From assembly GCF_023151555.2 (NCBI RefSeq), contig NZ_CP100425.1:2480001-2544000 (forward strand): 64,000 nt of DNA, given 5' to 3'. The first letter of the stretch is position 1. Every line of letters begins with the position of its first letter. The stretch comes from Photobacterium sp. CCB-ST2H9 (GTDB lineage: Bacteria; Pseudomonadota; Gammaproteobacteria; Enterobacterales; Vibrionaceae). The notes under the pieces are model-generated. The model had not been told where the DNA came from and searched no databases. It saw only the letters and a program-made list of their open reading frames with translations. Of this stretch, positions 59,291 through 64,000 are shown piece after piece. Both the position numbers and the translations under genes were made by a program.

Positions 59291-59321
59291 AAAAGAGAGG
59301 CAAATTGCCTCTCTTTTCATA
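59291..59321. terminator. bidirectional terminator between ycgB and fadR
   Basis: Perfect AAAAGAGAGGCAA / TTGCCTCTCTTTT inverted repeat; serves both converging genes. Confidence 0.88.
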
Positions 59322-59384
59322 TCTCTATTTTTCACATTTAACTAAGCTCTGTCAGTTTTCTGTGAAATCTTCACTGCACAGTCA

Positions 59385-60236
59385 TTACTGCTCTTCTTCG
59401 TGCAGAAAACGAGCAATTTCGACGCGGTTGCTGTACCAAATGGCACCACTGTCGCGACCATATTTACGGATACGATCAGCCACCAGCTCAGGCTGATGGT
59501 TATCACAGATAGACTTCAGATCACGATAGTAACTCAGCGCCAGCTCGCAGGCTTCACGGCTCATAAAATAGTAACCACCCACGCGGGTATAAATTTTACG
59601 TAAGCCGTTAATGGTCAGCACATACAGAATGTTTCCTGAATGGGTCGCCATTCCCTGGAACATGCGGTAGTCAAAATAGTTGAACGCACGTGCACGACAA
59701 ATCTGCTCGCACAGTTCCGGCTGTTCTTTACCGTACTTATCAACGATTTTTCTGACTTCGCTCAACAACTCAGGTTTTGCATCACAGTCTTCCACAAAAG
59801 CCTCGAAGCTGTCTGCTGCCATGAGTTTTTCACAGGAATGAATCACATAATCCAGAAGCTGACTGACTTTTTCGCTGTTCGATTTCACAGCATAACGCAT
59901 ATAAACGGTGCTGATATCGGTGCGAGCGGCCAAAAGATCTTCAAGAACACGCTGAACGTCCTGTCCATCAAGTGTAATCAGAGTGTCCAGAATACTCAGT
60001 CCGGACGTATCCATATAATTGTTCACACGGGTTGGTTTGCCATGCTGTATCGTTAACCACCCGTCTCGAGCCAAGCGCTGCAGCACTTCGCGTAAAGTTG
60101 TTCGCGTAACACCAATCAGTTCTGATAATTCACGCTCAGCAGGCAAAATTGACCCCTGCGGAAAATGATTGTTCCAGATGCTCTCAATGATGTATTTCTC
60201 AGCAAATGTTGCTGGGCTATCCGCCTTTATAACCAT
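59385..60236 (-). CDS. fadR: fatty acid metabolism regulator FadR (enlarged form)
   Basis: 283 residues; E. coli FadR is 239. N-terminal GntR winged helix (FPQGSILPAERELSELIGVTRTTLREVLQRLARDGWLTIQHGKPT) and a helical acyl-CoA domain. The extra ~40 residues lie mid-domain (FEAFVEDCDAKPELLSEVRKIVDKYGKEQPELCEQI region), where Vibrio FadR has an insertion giving a second ligand site. It represses degradation genes and activates fabA/fabB until acyl-CoA binds. Predicted targets in this window are fadL and fadH. Divergent from nhaB. Confidence 0.96.
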   Translation of the reverse strand: MVIKADSPATFAEKYIIESIWNNHFPQGSILPAERELSELIGVTRTTLREVLQRLARDGWLTIQHGKPTRVNNYMDTSGLSILDTLITLDGQDVQRVLEDLLAARTDISTVYMRYAVKSNSEKVSQLLDYVIHSCEKLMAADSFEAFVEDCDAKPELLSEVRKIVDKYGKEQPELCEQICRARAFNYFDYRMFQGMATHSGNILYVLTINGLRKIYTRVGGYYFMSREACELALSYYRDLKSICDNHQPELVADRIRKYGRDSGAIWYSNRVEIARFLHEEEQ

Positions 60237-60675
60237 CAGTTAGTTTTCCAAACTTGCTTCTTGCTATCTTTTATGAACTCATCATACCACTAGTTTTGGC
60301 CGAGTAGAAACGTTGCCACCGGGAGTTTTGAAGTAGGTTAACAAAGGCGCAAAATCCTGCTTTCAGACACTCGCCCCAACTTATTGTTCTGACGAATATA
60401 TTTCTAAATATTTCTGCTACAATCTGCCTTTGGTAGTTTATTGCCTATGAAACTGCCATAAATTTATGTTACGAAACATTAACGCTTTAACAATCGATTC
60501 ATACAATCAGTTAAAATTACGGCCAATAACACAAGGGCAGCCTACCAAATAAGCATGCCCGACATGGAAGCGGCCTGCTATCAAACTCTGCCATGGTCAG
60601 CCAAGCAACACATGTTGCTCTGGCGGAACACTGTTTTTGTTTGGTTGCATCAATAAATAACACGAGATTAACAAC
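60237..60675. promoter_or_regulatory. divergent fadR-nhaB control region
   Basis: On the minus strand TATGAT (60281-60286) is a -10 candidate for fadR, and the same bases contain TGGTATGA...GAGTT, 13 of 17 with the FadR operator, so autorepression is possible. The nhaB side gives no clear operator. No gene seen. Confidence 0.4.
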
Positions 60676-62265
60676 ATGGCTATCACGCTAGGGAACGCGC
60701 TTATTAAAAACTTTCTGGGTAAAGCGCCCAACTGGTATAAACTCACTATCATTGCCTTCCTGGTGATCAATCCTATCGTCTTTTTCCTGATTGACCCATT
60801 TGTCGCTGGCTGGTTACTGGTGGTTGAGTTCATCTTCACACTGGCAATGGCACTGAAATGCTATCCCTTGCAGCCCGGTGGTCTACTGGCCATTGAGGCA
60901 GTCGCAATTGGGATGACGACGCCAGAACTGGTCAAACACGAGTTGGTTGCCAACATTGAAGTATTACTGCTCCTGATTTTCATGGTGGCCGGTATTTACT
61001 TCATGAAGCAACTGCTGCTGTTCATCTTCACAAAGATATTGATCGGCATCCGCTCCAAAATTCTGCTCTCACTGGCTTTCTGCATCATGGCCGCCTTTCT
61101 GTCAGCCTTCCTGGATGCGCTGACGGTAATTGCAGTTGTTATTAGTGTCACCACTGGTTTCTACAGCATCTATCACAAAGTTGCTTCCGGTCAGGAGCCA
61201 CACGCAGCGCATGACCACACTTCCGATCACAATATCCACGAATTAAGCCGTGATGATCTGGAAAACTACCGTGCGTTCCTGCGCAGCCTGCTGATGCATG
61301 CCGGTGTCGGTACTGCACTGGGTGGTGTGATGACTATGGTCGGTGAGCCGCAAAACCTGATTATTGCCAATCAGGCTGGCTGGCAATTCGGTGACTTCTT
61401 CCTGCGAATGGCACCTGTGACGATCCCTGTGTTCATCTGCGGTATGCTGACCTGTGTGCTGGTCGAGAAATTTGGCCTGTGTGGTTACGGCGCCAAACTG
61501 CCGGAAAACGTTCGTAAAATTCTGATCGATTTCGATAATGAAGAGCGAAAAAACCGAACCAATCTGGATGTAGCAAAACTCTGGGTACAGGTCATCATTG
61601 CTGTCTGGCTGATTGTAGCTCTTGCAATGCACCTGGCGGCTGTGGGACTGATTGGTCTGACCGTCATTATTCTGGCAACTGCATTCACCGGTATCATTGA
61701 AGAACATTCACTGGGGAAAGCATTTGAAGAAGCGCTTCCGTTCACAGCATTGCTGGCAGTGTTCTTCTCTGTTGTAGCCGTGATCATCGAACAGAAATTG
61801 TTCAGCCCGATCATTACCGCCGTACTGGAAATGGACGGAAACGCGCAGATGGGCATGTTCTACATTGCCAATGGCTTGCTGTCGATGGTATCGGATAACG
61901 TCTTCGTCGGAACGGTTTACATCAACGAAGTGAAGTCCGCCTTAATGTCCGGCATGATCGACCGCGATCGTTTCGATATGCTGGCGGTCGCGATTAATAC
62001 CGGGACAAACCTGCCATCGGTTGCCACACCAAACGGTCAGGCGGCCTTCCTGTTCGCACTGACTTCGGCGCTGGCACCGCTCATCCGCCTGTCTTATGGC
62101 CGGATGGTTTATATGGCTTTGCCGTATACACTGGTCCTGTCGCTGATTGGTCTGGCGGGTATTGAACTGACACTGGTTCCGGCCACTGAATGGATGTATC
62201 AGCAAGGCTGGCTTACCGCAGCCAGTGGTGTGATTCAACAATTGGCACCTGTTGCTGGACACTAA
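60676..62265 (+). CDS. nhaB: Na+/H+ antiporter NhaB
   Basis: 529 residues, about twelve hydrophobic segments. Starts [23 protein letters not shown], as in Vibrio NhaB; conserved [39 protein letters not shown], and [15 protein letters not shown]. Exports sodium in exchange for protons. ATG 60676 is 439 bp from the fadR start. A long terminator hairpin follows. Confidence 0.96.
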   Translation: MAITLGNALIKNFLGKAPNWYKLTIIAFLVINPIVFFLIDPFVAGWLLVVEFIFTLAMALKCYPLQPGGLLAIEAVAIGMTTPELVKHELVANIEVLLLLIFMVAGIYFMKQLLLFIFTKILIGIRSKILLSLAFCIMAAFLSAFLDALTVIAVVISVTTGFYSIYHKVASGQEPHAAHDHTSDHNIHELSRDDLENYRAFLRSLLMHAGVGTALGGVMTMVGEPQNLIIANQAGWQFGDFFLRMAPVTIPVFICGMLTCVLVEKFGLCGYGAKLPENVRKILIDFDNEERKNRTNLDVAKLWVQVIIAVWLIVALAMHLAAVGLIGLTVIILATAFTGIIEEHSLGKAFEEALPFTALLAVFFSVVAVIIEQKLFSPIITAVLEMDGNAQMGMFYIANGLLSMVSDNVFVGTVYINEVKSALMSGMIDRDRFDMLAVAINTGTNLPSVATPNGQAAFLFALTSALAPLIRLSYGRMVYMALPYTLVLSLIGLAGIELTLVPATEWMYQQGWLTAASGVIQQLAPVAGH

Positions 62266-62318
62266 AGGGAATTTCTGTTTCTCTACGTTGTCATAGCTGA
62301 AGCAACACGCTGAGATGT

Positions 62319-62370
62319 AAGGGGTTGTAGTGCTTTCGCAAATGCGAAGTATTGACAGCCCCTTTGTTTG
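62319..62370 (+). terminator. long bulged terminator hairpin between nhaB and dsbB
   Basis: AAGGGG...CCCCTTT closes an outer stem over an inner one TTTCGCA / TGCGAA, followed by TTTGTTTG. Confidence 0.75.
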
Positions 62371-62389
62371 ATTTGACCGAGAGAATTTC

Positions 62390-62899
62390 ATGCAGATGTT
62401 AAAAACCTTCAGCCAACACCGCCTGTCGTGGCTATTGTTGCTGCTTTTTGTCGTCTTCTTTGAAGGCTGCGCACTGTTCTTCCAGCACGTTATGAATCTG
62501 GCACCCTGCGTCATGTGTATCTACGAACGCATTGCCATGTTTGGCATCGGTATCGCGGCGCTCATCGGACTGATCGCGCCAGAAAAACCGGTATTTCGCT
62601 GGGCTGGACTTGCCATGTGGGGCTTCAGTGCCTGGCGCGGGTTATCGCTGGCACAGGAACATGTTGGCTATCAGTTCAATCCCTCACCTTTCGCCACCTG
62701 TGATCTCTTTGTCAAGCTTCCTGACTGGGCTCCCCTCAACCAGTGGGCTCCATGGCTGTTTGAGGCCTATGGCGATTGCAGCAAAGTAGTCTGGCAATTC
62801 TTGGGACAGTCGATGCCGCAGTGGCTGGTCATCATTTTTGCTGCCAATCTGGTTGCCTGGGCCGTGATTGTGATTTCACAATTCGTGAAAAGTAAATAA
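62390..62899 (+). CDS. dsbB: disulfide bond formation protein DsbB
   Basis: 169 residues, four membrane segments. First redox pair CVMC (residues 41-44) in LAPCVMCIYER, second pair C104 (in FATCDLF) and C130 (in GDCSKV). Reoxidises DsbA using ubiquinone. ATG 62390 with GAGAG; ATG 62396 is the alternative. Downstream of nhaB, as in Vibrio. Confidence 0.96.
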   Translation: MQMLKTFSQHRLSWLLLLLFVVFFEGCALFFQHVMNLAPCVMCIYERIAMFGIGIAALIGLIAPEKPVFRWAGLAMWGFSAWRGLSLAQEHVGYQFNPSPFATCDLFVKLPDWAPLNQWAPWLFEAYGDCSKVVWQFLGQSMPQWLVIIFAANLVAWAVIVISQFVKSK

Positions 62900-62938
62900 G
62901 CCCGTCAGACCTGTCTCCTCACTGACTTCAGAAAAACA

Positions 62939-62963
62939 AAGGAGGCATTCAGCCTCCTTGTTC
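62939..62963. terminator. terminator between dsbB and the SEC-C gene
   Basis: AAGGAGGC-ATTCA-GCCTCCTT with A/T flanks; the genes converge. Confidence 0.8.
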
Positions 62964-62967
62964 AAGT

Positions 62968-63624
62968 TCACGAGTTTTTCCCGCAACATTGCTTAAATTT
63001 TTTCCCGCTGCCACAAGGACAGGGATCATTTCGACCGACCCCTTTGTATGGATTCACAGACTGAGCTGCGCTACCGCCCTGCTGTAATTCATCCGCAGCC
63101 ATCACCACTTCAGTGATCATCAGCGGCAAGCTTGCATACAGCGTCTGGGGCTCCGGCATACTGTCCACTCCTGCATCTGCCATTTGTGCCAGCGTATCGG
63201 CCTCATCCATCATCAGCATGCAGGTCGTCAGTAAAGCTGACAGCATTCTTGCCGTACCGTCAGAGAGAGGTTTATCTGCCCAATTGTCTTCAACATATGG
63301 CCAGACAGACAAAAATCCTTCCGCAAAATGCCCCATGGCTTCCGACACACCGTCAGCTTCCTGCCACTGAAGAGCTTCAGGCAACACATACTCACCGGCT
63401 TTGATCATCAGATATTGATTTTCAAAATGCGCCAGAATTGCGGCTCTGTCCGGCTGACTGATCTCAGCAGATTCCTCTTCCGGTAAACCGCCGTGAATCA
63501 GAACCGGCAGCCAGGAATCCGGCTCCATTGCCGCAGGATTTGCATTCGCAGCTAACAGTGCGCCTTCAATAAAGGCTGGCGGCATACCGTCCCAGTCTCT
63601 GGAAAGGGTGATCAATGTGGTCAT
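62968..63624 (-). CDS. YecA/UPF0149-like protein with C-terminal SEC-C zinc motif
   Basis: 218 residues from ATG 63624 (AGGAAAA upstream). The N-terminal ~180 residues are helical and acidic ([45 protein letters not shown]), like the UPF0149 domain. The end has the SEC-C pattern [22 protein letters not shown], a zinc-binding SecB-interaction-type motif. Role unknown; a chaperone-linked function is possible. Confidence 0.85.
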   Translation of the reverse strand: MTTLITLSRDWDGMPPAFIEGALLAANANPAAMEPDSWLPVLIHGGLPEEESAEISQPDRAAILAHFENQYLMIKAGEYVLPEALQWQEADGVSEAMGHFAEGFLSVWPYVEDNWADKPLSDGTARMLSALLTTCMLMMDEADTLAQMADAGVDSMPEPQTLYASLPLMITEVVMAADELQQGGSAAQSVNPYKGVGRNDPCPCGSGKKFKQCCGKNS

Positions 63625-63758
63625 GGTCTTTTCCTGTCTGTATTTATCGCGGCGAGTATAACGCATCCCAAAAATGCCGCAAATATGTCGATTTATTGTT
63701 GAATTTTCAGCCAAAGCAACGTCAAAATGGACTCAATAACCAACCATGAGATAACCAC

Positions 63759-64000
63759 ATGCAACGACAGATCAGCGCAATCATCGCCGGGACAACCGGA
63801 CTGGTCGGCAACGAACTGCTGCATATCCTGCTCGGCAGCGATACCTTCGAAAGCGTCTACGCCTTAACACGGTCCGCTTTGCCTTATCGCAGCAAGCATC
63901 TGGTACAGATTGTTCATCCGGAGCTCAGAATTACTGAGTGGGAAGAAACCGATCCTGTTCCGGAACTGGGTTTTATCTGCCTGGGCACAACAAAGAAAAA
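63759..64000 (+). CDS. NAD(P)-binding Rossmann-fold protein, N-terminal part (cut by the window end)
   Basis: About 80 codons from ATG 63759 are visible. The nucleotide-binding motif is near the start (IIAGTTGLVGNELLHILL), followed by YALTRSALPY and FICLGTTKKK, like NAD(P)H-binding HTATIP2/YbjT-type reductases. Function cannot be judged from the fragment. Confidence 0.75.
   Translation, partial: MQRQISAIIAGTTGLVGNELLHILLGSDTFESVYALTRSALPYRSKHLVQIVHPELRITEWEETDPVPELGFICLGTTKK

Overview
The window looks like core chromosome of a marine gammaproteobacterium of the family Vibrionaceae, most likely Photobacterium or a close relative. The evidence is gene content and order: a luxO-luxU pair next to a qrr small RNA, sodium-driven motor protein MotY beside nth/gloA/rnt, an rsxABCDGE operon with a repeat-tailed RsxC, a fadL-volA pair, an enlarged FadR, and fadR-nhaB-dsbB in a row. 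The genus is an inference. I see no tRNA, rRNA, CRISPR array, insertion sequence, prophage or conjugative gene. Both window ends cut genes: oppC on the left, a Rossmann-fold protein on the right.

Layout. 1-5.3 kb: oligopeptide uptake (oppA-oppB-oppC, minus strand), two probable small genes in the following spacer, and a large porin. 6.0-8.35 kb: molybdopterin synthesis (moaA-C-D-E, no moaB) behind a molybdenum-cofactor riboswitch. 8.5-12.7 kb: a small unknown gene, a LON-domain gene, a yvcK-like gene, the quorum-sensing phosphorelay luxU/luxO and a divergent qrr sRNA. 12.8-22.7 kb: uvrB, the Rsx/Rnf electron-transport operon, nth and gloA. 22.7-26.1 kb: a small secreted protein, a Fur-type promoter with Mn-type superoxide dismutase and a linked ORF, motY and rnt. 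26.3-31.7 kb: fadL, lysophospholipase-like volA and an antiporter-family protein. 31.7-38.5 kb: grxD, sodB, asd, yejK/yejL/yejM and a small lipoprotein. 38.8-53.9 kb: a diguanylate cyclase, topB, a nitroreductase, fadH, sppA, ansA, a GST-like protein, two small conserved genes, msrB, gapA, yeaD and a glyoxalase-fold protein. 54.4-59.3 kb: the prkA-yeaH-ycgB stress/starvation operon. 59.4-64 kb: fadR, nhaB, dsbB and a SEC-C protein.

How the parts connect. The most interesting signal is regulatory. The qrr gene has an upstream LuxO-type site and an exact GG-N10-GC sigma-54 promoter. A second copy of the same 27-nt activator element (22 of 27 bases, inverted) lies upstream of another GG-N10-GC promoter, in front of the LON-domain gene at 8991. 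This suggests a protein-coding gene directly activated by LuxO at low cell density, beside the locus encoding LuxO. A second network is lipid metabolism: FadR is encoded here, and FadR-like sites overlap the predicted promoters of fadL and fadH and possibly of fadR itself. Iron and redox form a third theme: Fur-like boxes before the Mn-type sod and oppA, an Fe-type sodB, monothiol grxD, and the Rsx complex. All motif calls were made by eye; no database search or folding program was run.
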